Below are positions 13,369 to 21,181 of a stretch of 24,853 nucleotides of DNA, piece after piece. Within the stretch, counting starts at the first letter, position 1; each line of letters begins with the position of its first letter. The stretch lies in assembly GCA_964401385.1 (NCBI GenBank), contig CAYNYF010000063.1:1-24853 (forward strand), given 5' to 3'. The DNA comes from CAYNYF01 sp964401385. GTDB lineage: Bacteria > Planctomycetota > Phycisphaerae > SM23-33. The notes beneath the pieces were generated by a model, which worked only from the letters and a program-made list of their open reading frames with translations, was not told the DNA's origin and ran no database searches. The position numbers and the translations under genes are program-made.

Positions 13369-14463
13369 ATGTGGTCTAAGGTTGCGAAAACCCGGGCTCT
13401 GCCTATTGGAATCGATCTCGGCACGGCTGCGGTCAAAATTGTGCAGTTGCGTCGCTTGGAGGGGCAGCTTGAACTCGGCGGCGCCGTCTGTGAGGAAGTT
13501 CCCTCCGACTGCCGGGGCGACGTTCGCTCGCGACTGGACTTCCTGGCCAGCCAGTTGCATCGACTGCTCAAGGAAGACGCCTTCACGGGCCGACGCTGTG
13601 TGCTTTCCCTTCCCGCAGAAGCCACATTCGTCCAGCACGTCAAGACCGCCAAGCTGACCGCTGAGGAGCTTGCCCAATCCCTTCGCCACGAGCTGGCGGG
13701 CAAGGCTCCCTTCGATCCGAGCGAGGCAATCGTGCGCCACGTCGTCGCCGGGGAAACCTACAACGAAGGCGACTCCGGCGAGGAAGTGATCGTTATTGCC
13801 GCCTCCCGCCAAACCGTCGAAGCCTACCTCGAACTGGCGCGCCGGAGCAAGCTGCGCATCGTGGCCCTCGACGTCGAGCCCTGCGCGATCGTTGAGTGCT
13901 TCGCCCGGCTTTTCCGACGAAGCGAAGACATCGCCAGGGCGACGTTGTTCCTGGACCTCGGCCAGGCGAATACGCAGGTCGTGATCGCCCACGGGGCGAA
14001 GCTGGTCTTCGCGCGCAATCTCTGGCTGGGCTCGCACCACGCGGACGAAGCCGTCGCCGCCCGGCTGGGAGTGTCCGTGGAAGAGGCGGCCCGCACGCGC
14101 AAGAAGATGTTGGACTCCGTCGACCAGGCGGAGGGGGCGGACCGCGTGTACGACTGCATGCGGGAGGTCATGGAGAGCGTTGTCGGGGAGATCACCAAGT
14201 GTCTGCGTTATTACGAATCGGTCTTTCCTTCCAAGCCGGTGGAGCGGGCGATTTTCCTCGGCGGGCAGGCCGCAGACAGGCGGTTGTGTCAGGGCATCGC
14301 CCAGCGACTGAATCTGCCGGCCCAGATTGGTGACCCTCTGGCGAGGATGCAGCGTGCCAATCGGGCGGATTCGGACCCGGGAATGGACCGGCGTCGGCCC
14401 CAACCCGTGTGGGCCGTCGCGGTCGGGCTGAGCATCGGGGCGGAGTTGCCCGAGGCCGCGTGA
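13369..14463 (+). CDS. pilM: Type IV pilus assembly protein PilM
   Basis: A 364-residue actin-like ATPase-fold protein of the PilM/GspL-cytoplasmic family. It sits on the cytoplasmic face of the inner membrane and couples the ATPase motor to PilN. The actin-fold signatures are present: phosphate-1 GIDLGTAAVKIVQL (14-27), phosphate-2 LFLDLGQANTQVV and adenosine motif AIFLGGQAADRRL. The length is normal. It is the first gene of the pilus operon, and pilN starts 9 bp later. The start ATG (MWSKVAKTR) places the basic leader before the first strand, as in other PilM proteins. The ribosome site is weak, as often for first genes here. Confidence 0.95.
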   Translation: MWSKVAKTRALPIGIDLGTAAVKIVQLRRLEGQLELGGAVCEEVPSDCRGDVRSRLDFLASQLHRLLKEDAFTGRRCVLSLPAEATFVQHVKTAKLTAEELAQSLRHELAGKAPFDPSEAIVRHVVAGETYNEGDSGEEVIVIAASRQTVEAYLELARRSKLRIVALDVEPCAIVECFARLFRRSEDIARATLFLDLGQANTQVVIAHGAKLVFARNLWLGSHHADEAVAARLGVSVEEAARTRKKMLDSVDQAEGADRVYDCMREVMESVVGEITKCLRYYESVFPSKPVERAIFLGGQAADRRLCQGIAQRLNLPAQIGDPLARMQRANRADSDPGMDRRRPQPVWAVAVGLSIGAELPEAA

Positions 14464-14472
14464 GGTGGACCC

Positions 14473-15198
14473 ATGAGTTTCGTCAACCTGTTGCCGGAAG
14501 ATTACATGGCCCGGCGGGCCCAGAAGCGGGTCAATGTGCTGAGCCTGGTGTTGTTCGGTCTGGTTATGGCTGCCGTGATCGGCGCGACCATCGCCTCCGA
14601 GCAAGGGCTGGCTAAAAGTCGCGAGGTGTACGATCGCGTCAACCAGTCCTACTCCGAGGCCAGCAAGCTCATCGGGCAGGTCCAGCAGCTAGAGGGGGCC
14701 AAGCAGCAGATGTTCAAGAAGGCGAAGCTGGCTGGCGGCCTGCTGGAGCGCGTGCCGCGCAGCTACCTGCTTGCCACGGTCACCAACGCCCTTCCGCCCG
14801 GCGGCTCACTGAAGAAGTTCAGCTTGTCCAGCAAGCGCCGGCGGACGGTGGCGCTGAGCAATAACGCCAAGTCGCGATTCGCCAAGACTGCCGCCCAGCG
14901 CGACCCCGGGGCCGCGGCCAACCGCTCCTCGCGGCTGGATCTGAGTATCGAGGTGATCGGACTTGCGGGCACGGACGTGGAGGTGGCGCGGTTTATCGCC
15001 TCCATGGCTCGTTGCCCGCTCATCGAGGATGTGGAGCTGGTCTATAGCGAGGAAAAGAAGTTTCAGGAGGCCGTGGTCAGGGAGTTCAAGGTGAACATGC
15101 GCCTTGATCCCAACGCTGACGTCCTTTTCGCGGAGAAGCAGCGCGGCGGGGCGCTGGCTCGGGCCGACGCGACCGGGCGGGTGGGAGAAGGCCAATGA
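14473..15198 (+). CDS. pilN: Type IV pilus assembly protein PilN
   Basis: A 241-residue bitopic inner-membrane protein. The N-terminal MSFVNLLPEDY contains the NLLP motif that PilN uses to dock into PilM. A transmembrane helix (about 21-42) and a coiled-coil-prone segment (about 48-85) lead to a ferredoxin-like periplasmic domain. A basic loop at 119-150 (KRRRTVALSNNAKSRF region) is longer than in proteobacterial PilN. GAGGTGG precedes the ATG. Its stop overlaps the pilO start by 4 bp (ATGA), indicating translational coupling. Confidence 0.92.
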   Translation: MSFVNLLPEDYMARRAQKRVNVLSLVLFGLVMAAVIGATIASEQGLAKSREVYDRVNQSYSEASKLIGQVQQLEGAKQQMFKKAKLAGGLLERVPRSYLLATVTNALPPGGSLKKFSLSSKRRRTVALSNNAKSRFAKTAAQRDPGAAANRSSRLDLSIEVIGLAGTDVEVARFIASMARCPLIEDVELVYSEEKKFQEAVVREFKVNMRLDPNADVLFAEKQRGGALARADATGRVGEGQ

Positions 15199-15764
15199 AG
15201 TTCGGCATTCGCGAAACCGTTTTCACCATCCTGCTGGTGGGCATTCCCATCGGCGCGTGGTGGTTCGTCTATCGCCCCAACGCCGCCGGCAAGGCCGAAA
15301 TGAGCGCCCAGGTCGAAGCCCGGCAGACCAAGCTTCGGGAGCTGAACAAGGCGACTGCCACAATCGGCGACCTGAAGACGGAGATCACCTCGTTGGAGAA
15401 GGCCATCCACTTCTTTCGCTCCAAGCTGCCCAACGAGAAGGAAATAGACAAGGTCCTTCAGGAGGTATGGCGACTTGCGGAGGCCAACCAACTGAAAACC
15501 AAGAGCATCCGGACGCTCAACACCAAACAGGCGATGATGGTGGTCGATTCCTCCGGGCCATATGCAGAACAGCCAATCTCCATGGAGTTGGAGGGGTCGT
15601 TTACCGGCTTCTACGGGTTCCTGCTGGCCCTGGAGAGGCAGCCGAGAATCATGCGGATCCACGAGATGAGCCTGGAGAAGCCTGCCCGCGGTGCCGAAGG
15701 CATCATCCGCGCCAAATGCACCGTGTCGGTATTCTTTGAGCGTGCCGGCAAGGAGCAGTCATGA
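15195..15764 (+). CDS. pilO: Type IV pilus assembly protein PilO
   Basis: A 189-residue bitopic protein with a transmembrane helix at about 8-26 (ETVFTILLVGIPIGAWWFVY). A coiled coil follows at about 30-80, then a ferredoxin-like C-terminal domain including FTGFYGFLLALERQPRI, typical of the PilO/GspM-type 'Y.dl..Fl..le' segment. It forms the PilN-PilO dimer in the periplasm, aligning the pilus machine. It overlaps the genes on both sides by 4 bp. Confidence 0.9.
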   Translation: MKFGIRETVFTILLVGIPIGAWWFVYRPNAAGKAEMSAQVEARQTKLRELNKATATIGDLKTEITSLEKAIHFFRSKLPNEKEIDKVLQEVWRLAEANQLKTKSIRTLNTKQAMMVVDSSGPYAEQPISMELEGSFTGFYGFLLALERQPRIMRIHEMSLEKPARGAEGIIRAKCTVSVFFERAGKEQS

Positions 15765-16459
15765 CCGGTAACCCTTACGATATGAATGCCCCTGACGACG
15801 ACGCCACCGGTAAGCGCCAAGTCGTCTCGGGCCAGGCCGGGCGAAGCCAGTCCTCCGGTGAGGCGGGCAAGGGCGGCCACTACAAGCAACAGATGACGCG
15901 GGCGAACGTCATCCTGGCGGGGCTGTTCCTTGCCGGAGCGGCCACCGTCTACGGGCTCTCGCTTCGCGGCGGCCCGGACAAGGCGTCGGCGGGGCAGGTG
16001 GATGAAACACAGGTGGACGCAGCCATCCTGCGACTCAACACACAGTTGCCGAAGGACGGGGCTCCGGCGTCCGGCCGCCTCACCCATGACCTGCTTCACA
16101 ACTTTTCCGATTATGTGGTCCGACGTCAGATCCCACTGAAGCAGCTCCAAAAGAATCCTTTCGAGTTCGTGGCTCCAGACCCACAGCGCGCGGCGTCCAC
16201 GCCGCAGCCCGAACGAACGTCGCCCGAGCGCGGTGTCAACCCGGGTACGCTGACGCCGGAGAACATTGCGGCCGAGCTGGAGGTCCTGCACTTGCAATCC
16301 GTGATGATGGGACGCAACGGCGACAATGGGACGGCGATTATCTCCAACAACCTGCTGACGGTGGGAACGCACATCAAGTGCTTCACCGTCAAAAGAATCA
16401 CCCCAACGTCCGTTGTGCTTGTCTGTCAGGGCAAGGAATACGTCCTGATGATGCCGTGA
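15761..16459 (+). CDS. PilP/GspC-like inner-membrane protein of the pilus operon
   Basis: A 232-residue protein in the pilP position. It has a hydrophilic, disordered N-terminus (1-45), one transmembrane helix at about 48-67, a linker with KNPFEF (131-136) resembling the 'DPF' segment of PilP, and a C-terminal domain (about 172-232). That domain's pattern (LHLQSVMMG, AIISNNLLTVG, VVLVCQGKEYVLMMP) fits the small beta-sandwich shared by PilP and GspC, which contacts the secretin. Classical PilP is a lipoprotein, but no lipobox cysteine is present here; the topology is that of GspC. The PilP/GspC family assignment is inferred from pattern and synteny. Confidence 0.7.
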   Translation: MTGNPYDMNAPDDDATGKRQVVSGQAGRSQSSGEAGKGGHYKQQMTRANVILAGLFLAGAATVYGLSLRGGPDKASAGQVDETQVDAAILRLNTQLPKDGAPASGRLTHDLLHNFSDYVVRRQIPLKQLQKNPFEFVAPDPQRAASTPQPERTSPERGVNPGTLTPENIAAELEVLHLQSVMMGRNGDNGTAIISNNLLTVGTHIKCFTVKRITPTSVVLVCQGKEYVLMMP

Positions 16460-16470
16460 CTGGAGGAGTG

Positions 16471-18294
16471 GTGCCGCGCATTTCGGAGAAGGACGGGAAG
16501 AGGGCGACGAAGGCCCCACAGGAGCCGAATTCAGCCGGCGGACCCAGCCGCGAGGAGCCGGTGGAGTTCGCCGAGCAGCTGTGGCGGCCTGAGGACGCCG
16601 GGCGTTCGCACTGCGGGCCGGCGGGAGTCCTCCTCGAACAGAGGGCCATCACCCCCGAGCAGCTGGCTGCCGCACGCGAGCGCCAGAAGCAGGACCCGCG
16701 CCTCAGCGTGCTGGACGCCCTCGTTGAAGGAAACGTCGTCGACGAGGCGGCGGCGATGCAGGCGGTCGCCACGTACTTCGGCTTGCCCTTCGCGCGCTTG
16801 AAGCCCGGCGAGGTGGATGCCGAAACATTCAAGATGTTGGAGTTCGATTTCATCACGCGCAGGCGTGTGATTCCCATTCGGCGCGAGGATGAGAAGGTCG
16901 TTGTCGGAATCTCCGACCCGGCGGACATTTTCCTGGTCGACGACGTCAAGCGGCGCATTCGTCATCCCATTCAGTTCGTGGTGACCCCGGACGGCGACAT
17001 TCGCGATGCTGCCGAGGAGCTGAACATCTCCGAATCACAGGGAGTCGAGGAGATTATCCAGGGGATTAACGATGACGAGGTGGAGGTGGTCGAGGCTGAG
17101 ATCGAGGAGGTGACCGATCTGGAGAAGATCGCCGGCGAAAGCCCCGTGATCCGCTACGTCAATTTCCTGATCGTGAATGCGGTCAAGGAGGGCGCCTCCG
17201 ACATTCACATCGAGCCGGGTGAGCGCAAGCTCCGCGTCCGCTACCGGATCGACGGCATGCTCTTCAACCAGCAAGCTCCGCCGCCGCAGATGCAGTCTGC
17301 CATTATTTCGCGTCTGAAGATTATGGCTAACCTCGACATTGCCGAGCGCCGGCTGCCACAGGACGGGCGCGTCCAGGCGATGATCCACGGCCAGCACATT
17401 GACCTTCGGCTGAGCACGCTGCCAATGACGCATGGAGAGAAGTGTGTCATACGTATCCTGGATAATCGATCCATCATGATCGGTCTGGAGCGGCTGGGCA
17501 TGGGGAAGGACACGCTGGAGCAGTTCAGCCGCGCGATCAAACAGCCCCACGGCATCGTGCTGGTCACCGGGCCGACGGGAAGCGGAAAGACCACCACGCT
17601 GTACTCGGCCCTGCAAGTGATGGACGGCGACACTCTGAACATCTCCACCGTCGAGGACCCCGTGGAGTACCAGCTCGATTTCGCCAATCAGGTCAACGTG
17701 CGCGAGCACATCGGTCTGACGTTTGCCGCGTCCCTGAGAAGCCTGCTTCGCCAAGACCCCGACGTGATCATGATTGGCGAGATCCGCGATGAGGAAACCG
17801 CCAGAATTGCGGTGCAAGCCTCGCTGACCGGACACTTGGTGCTGTCCACCCTGCACACCAACGACGCCCCTTCTTCGATCACGCGGCTGATCAACATCGG
17901 TATCGAGCCCTACCTCATAGCCGCCAGCGTCAACGCCGTCCTGGCGCAACGGCTGGTGCGACGAATTTGCGACAACTGCAAGACGCCGGAGACGACGCTG
18001 CGCGAAGGCGTCGCTCACTACCTGGCCGAGCACAACGCCCCGGTGGACAAGATCTACCGCGGGGCTGGATGCGACAAGTGCCGGCAAACCGGCTATTCCG
18101 GAAGAATGGGAATCTACGAGCTTCTGGAAATGGACGACGACATGCGTGACCTGGTGACGTCCAATCCCCCGCTGATGGAGCTCCGCCGCGCCTGTCAGGC
18201 TCACGGGATGCGGATGCTTCGCGAGGACGGCCTGAAGAAGCTTGCCGACGGTCTGACAACTGTGGAAGAAATCGCCCGGGCCACCGAAGTGTAG
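16471..18294 (+). CDS. pilB: Type IV pilus / type II secretion assembly ATPase PilB (GspE family)
   Basis: A 607-residue hexameric ATPase that powers pilus or pseudopilus extension. The N-terminal MshEN-type domain (about 50-190, GVLLEQRAITPEQL...ATYFGLPF) is followed by the second N-domain (SDIHIEPGERKLRVRYR). Next come Walker A GPTGSGKT (367-374, Lys373), the Asp-box VEDPVEY, Walker B DVIMIGEIRDEET (Glu437) and the His-box STLHTNDAPSS. A C-terminal zinc finger has Cys500/Cys503 and Cys534/Cys537. The start is uncertain: adjacent GTGs at 16468 and 16471 lie just after GGAGGA (16462-16467), unusually close. I took the second; a GTG at 16561 is an alternative. It follows the PilP-like gene by 11 bp. 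Confidence 0.93.
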   Translation: MPRISEKDGKRATKAPQEPNSAGGPSREEPVEFAEQLWRPEDAGRSHCGPAGVLLEQRAITPEQLAAARERQKQDPRLSVLDALVEGNVVDEAAAMQAVATYFGLPFARLKPGEVDAETFKMLEFDFITRRRVIPIRREDEKVVVGISDPADIFLVDDVKRRIRHPIQFVVTPDGDIRDAAEELNISESQGVEEIIQGINDDEVEVVEAEIEEVTDLEKIAGESPVIRYVNFLIVNAVKEGASDIHIEPGERKLRVRYRIDGMLFNQQAPPPQMQSAIISRLKIMANLDIAERRLPQDGRVQAMIHGQHIDLRLSTLPMTHGEKCVIRILDNRSIMIGLERLGMGKDTLEQFSRAIKQPHGIVLVTGPTGSGKTTTLYSALQVMDGDTLNISTVEDPVEYQLDFANQVNVREHIGLTFAASLRSLLRQDPDVIMIGEIRDEETARIAVQASLTGHLVLSTLHTNDAPSSITRLINIGIEPYLIAASVNAVLAQRLVRRICDNCKTPETTLREGVAHYLAEHNAPVDKIYRGAGCDKCRQTGYSGRMGIYELLEMDDDMRDLVTSNPPLMELRRACQAHGMRMLREDGLKKLADGLTTVEEIARATEV

Positions 18295-18316
18295 GTGCTC
18301 GCGGGAGGAAGATCCA

Positions 18317-19372
18317 GTGGAGATGCCAGAACTGCTAACCGAGGCCCTCGAGCGCGGGGCATCCGACGTGCACTTGGTCGTGGGGCAGCGCCCGATCTAT
18401 CGCATCAACACGGAACTGATCCCGGCCGACTTTCCCGAGGTGACGGCCGAGGATGCCGCCAAAGTGGTTCGGGACATGGTGGGCACGCGGCGCTACGCCC
18501 AGTTCCTGCGCCGGCGAGACCTGGATTTCTCCACGGAGGTGCCCGGTCGCGGGCGGTTCCGCGTCAACGCCCACTTCCAGCGCGAATCCGTGGCCATCGC
18601 CTTCCGGGCCATCCCCAACAGCGTGCCGCTCCTGGAGGCGCTGAACCTGCCGCCGGTGGTGCGGACGTTTACGGACCTGCCCAGGGGGCTGGTGCTGGTG
18701 ACCGGCGAGACCGGCGCCGGCAAGAGCACGACCCTGGCGGCCATGATCGATGCGATCAATCACAAGTATGGCTACCACGTGATCACGGTGGAAGACCCTA
18801 TCGAGTACGAGCTGGTCCCGGACAAGTGCCTCATCGAGCAGCGCGAACTGGGGTCGGACGTTCCGTCGTTCGCCTCGGGTCTGCGCCACGTTCTGCGGCA
18901 GGACCCGGACATCATCCTCGTCGGTGAAATGCGCGACCTGGAGACCACCAGCGCCGCCATCACGGCCGCCGAGACCGGGCACTTGGTGCTGTCCACGCTG
19001 CACACCCAATCGGCGGCCCAGACCGTGGAGCGAATCATCGACATTTATCCGGCCGAGCAGCAAAACCAAATCCGCACCATGTTGGCCAACACGCTGCAAG
19101 CGGTGGTTTCGCAGACGTTGTTCAAACGCGCGGATCAGAAGGGGATGATCCCGGCGGCCGAGGTGCTGGTGTGCACCAGCGCCGTCAAGGCCTGCATTCG
19201 CGAGAGTCGCGTTTTCGAGATTCCAAACGTCATTCAGACCGGCAAAACCAAGGGAATGATCACGCTGGATCAGTCCATCAAGACGCTGTTCCTGAACGGG
19301 TTCGTCGGCCGGGCCGACGCGCTGGCCAAGGCGAATTTGCGCGATTCGCTCAACCAGGCTATCAGCGCCTAG
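18317..19372 (+). CDS. pilT: Twitching motility / retraction ATPase PilT
   Basis: A 351-residue PilT-family ATPase that drives pilus retraction. Features in order are ASDVHLVVG (15-23), Walker A GETGAGKS (130-137, Lys136), Asp-box TVEDPIEYE, Walker B DIILVGEMRD (Glu204) and His-box STLHTQSAAQTVERIID. The conserved C-terminal part follows (RESRVFEIPNVIQTGKTKGM, then TLDQSI). It lacks the long N-domain and zinc finger of PilB, as expected. The start is a GTG at 18317 with GGGAGGAA six bases upstream; an in-frame ATG lies two codons later. PilT next to PilB suggests a retractable pilus rather than a pure secretion pseudopilus. Confidence 0.95.
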   Translation: MEMPELLTEALERGASDVHLVVGQRPIYRINTELIPADFPEVTAEDAAKVVRDMVGTRRYAQFLRRRDLDFSTEVPGRGRFRVNAHFQRESVAIAFRAIPNSVPLLEALNLPPVVRTFTDLPRGLVLVTGETGAGKSTTLAAMIDAINHKYGYHVITVEDPIEYELVPDKCLIEQRELGSDVPSFASGLRHVLRQDPDIILVGEMRDLETTSAAITAAETGHLVLSTLHTQSAAQTVERIIDIYPAEQQNQIRTMLANTLQAVVSQTLFKRADQKGMIPAAEVLVCTSAVKACIRESRVFEIPNVIQTGKTKGMITLDQSIKTLFLNGFVGRADALAKANLRDSLNQAISA

Positions 19373-19394
19373 GTCCGGGCCCGAGGAGAAAGCG

Positions 19395-20615
19395 GTGCCG
19401 TTGTATCGCTATCAAATACGGAATCAGACGGGCGCGGTAACGGTGGGTGAAATTGCCGCCGACAGCATCACCGCGGCTTCCAACCTGCTGCGGAACCAAG
19501 GCGGACACCTGCTTGACATTTCCCCCGCCCCGGGGGCCAAGGACCTCCTGTCGCGACTGCGCAATTTCAGCGTGGAGTTCGGGCCCGGCGTCAAGGACGT
19601 GTTGAACTTCACCTCTCAACTGTCCGTGATGATCAAGGCCGGAATCAACGTCCGCACCGCCGTGGAAGAGATCGGCGAGCAGACGACCAAGCCCAAGATG
19701 AAGAGAATCGTGCAGGAACTGCGTGAGGATCTGGAAGCGGGCAAACCCTTCTCCGAGGCCCTGGCCAAGCACCCCAAAGTTTTCAGCCCCCTCTACATTA
19801 ACATGGTGCGGGCATCGGAGGCCTCTGGCAGCTTCGCACACATGCTCGAGCGGATCAACGCCTACCTGCGTCAGCAGGTGGAAATGCGCTCCATGGTTCG
19901 TGGGGCGATGATCTACCCGGCCATCATCGGCGTCATGGCCGTCGTCACGACGATCTTCCTGCTGACCTTCGTGCTGCCGAAGTTCACCACGCTGTTTTCC
20001 GGCAAGGAGGCGCTTCTCCCGAAACCGACAGTTGCGCTGCTGGCGATCAGCGACTTTCTGAGAAATCGCTGGTACGTGATCTTGGGCGTTCTGGCCGGTG
20101 TCGGCTCGGGATTCTGCTATTTGCTGACAACGCCGTTTGGGCGAAGGTGGTGGGACAAGACGAAGCTCCAACTGCCGCTGTTCAAGCGCATGTTCCGGGC
20201 CATGTACATCGCCCGCGGGCTTCAGACCATGGGGGAGATGATCAACGCCGGCGTGCCCATGCTGGAGACGCTCCGGATTACCGGAGACGTTTCCGGCAAC
20301 GTGCTCTTCAGGGATATGTGGGCGCACGTGTTTCAATCGGTCAAGGCGGGCAAGAAGATCGCCGAGCCGCTAGCCCGCGATTCGATGCTGCCCAGGAACG
20401 TCGTGACGATGATCTCGGCGGGAGAGGAATCCGGGAAGCTCGGCGAAGTCATGGCCGACATCTCGGAGTATTACACCAAGGAGCTCCGGAACACCATCAA
20501 AGCGGTGACGTCCATGATCGAGCCGCTCATGATCGTGGTTATGGGGTTTGTCGTGGGCTTCATCGCGATGAGCGTTATTCTCCCGATTTTCAAGCTTTCC
20601 CAACTGGTCAAGTGA
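19395..20615 (+). CDS. pilC: Type IV pilus inner-membrane platform protein PilC (GspF family)
   Basis: A 406-residue polytopic protein with two GspF/T2SSF domains (about 70-195 and 272-400). They are marked by the repeated pattern NFTSQLSVMIKAGINVRTAV and ARGLQTMGEMINAGVPMLET. Three transmembrane segments are expected near 172-195, 224-244 and 380-401. It is the rotor or platform on which PilB and PilT act. The N-terminal MPLYRYQIRNQTGAVTVGE matches the usual PilC start. The GTG at 19395 has GAGGAGAA four bases upstream. It is 22 bp from pilT and 29 bp from the next gene. Confidence 0.95.
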   Translation: MPLYRYQIRNQTGAVTVGEIAADSITAASNLLRNQGGHLLDISPAPGAKDLLSRLRNFSVEFGPGVKDVLNFTSQLSVMIKAGINVRTAVEEIGEQTTKPKMKRIVQELREDLEAGKPFSEALAKHPKVFSPLYINMVRASEASGSFAHMLERINAYLRQQVEMRSMVRGAMIYPAIIGVMAVVTTIFLLTFVLPKFTTLFSGKEALLPKPTVALLAISDFLRNRWYVILGVLAGVGSGFCYLLTTPFGRRWWDKTKLQLPLFKRMFRAMYIARGLQTMGEMINAGVPMLETLRITGDVSGNVLFRDMWAHVFQSVKAGKKIAEPLARDSMLPRNVVTMISAGEESGKLGEVMADISEYYTKELRNTIKAVTSMIEPLMIVVMGFVVGFIAMSVILPIFKLSQLVK

Positions 20616-20644
20616 TCCGGAGGGAACCGTTGGAGGGTTGAGGC

Positions 20645-21181
20645 ATGATTAGGCAGTCTATGCCTCCCGAATGCGCTCCCGGGCAGCGCCTCGGGAGCGG
20701 CTTCTCGCTCGTGGAGGCGATGATCGCCACGTTCCTGGTGGGCCTGGGCGTCGCTTCCGTGATGGTCGCGACCAAGTCTGCCACAGAGGTCAACGCCGCC
20801 GGACGCCAGATCACCCAGGCGACCTACCTCGGCCAGGAAATCCGCGAATGGACGCTGAAGCTGCCATTTTCCGACCCGGACCCCGGCGATGCCGATAACC
20901 CGCCGGGCCCGGACGGTACAGACCCCCAGGACTTCGTCGACGACCTCGACGACCTGATGGACGTGACCTACAGCCCGCCGCGCGACGGGTGCGGGCAGGT
21001 CATCGGCGACATGGTCGGCTGGTCGCAACACATCTCACTGGAGTGGAAGGACCCGGACTCGCTTTGCACGACGGTTACGCCGGGCGCGACCGACGTCATT
21101 CGCGTCACCGTGAGCATCGTACTTCATGAACGTGATGTCCTGACCACCGGTTGGCTGGTTACTAGGAGGGTATCAGAATGA
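20645..21181 (+). CDS. Type IV pilin-like protein (PilV/GspI-like minor pseudopilin)
   Basis: A 178-residue prepilin. A 19-residue leader ends in GSG, followed by FSLVEAMIATFLVGLGVASV. This gives a class III prepilin-peptidase site with Gly -1, Phe +1 and Glu +5, then the hydrophobic assembly helix. The C-terminal half contains a long Asp/Gly/Pro-rich loop (about 77-106, rich in DPD, DGTD and DDLDD) that could bind calcium. Two cysteines (DGCGQ, DSLCTT) might form a disulfide. GGAGGG lies seven bases before the ATG, and the stop overlaps the next start by 4 bp. Position and size suggest PilV/GspI, but the exact pseudopilin type is not certain. Confidence 0.85.
   Translation: MIRQSMPPECAPGQRLGSGFSLVEAMIATFLVGLGVASVMVATKSATEVNAAGRQITQATYLGQEIREWTLKLPFSDPDPGDADNPPGPDGTDPQDFVDDLDDLMDVTYSPPRDGCGQVIGDMVGWSQHISLEWKDPDSLCTTVTPGATDVIRVTVSIVLHERDVLTTGWLVTRRVSE

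Noticed and set aside
13096..14604. 502-codon minus-strand frame across pilM
   Set aside because: Antisense of pilM and its upstream region with no recognisable motif; third-position GC bias explains the open frame.
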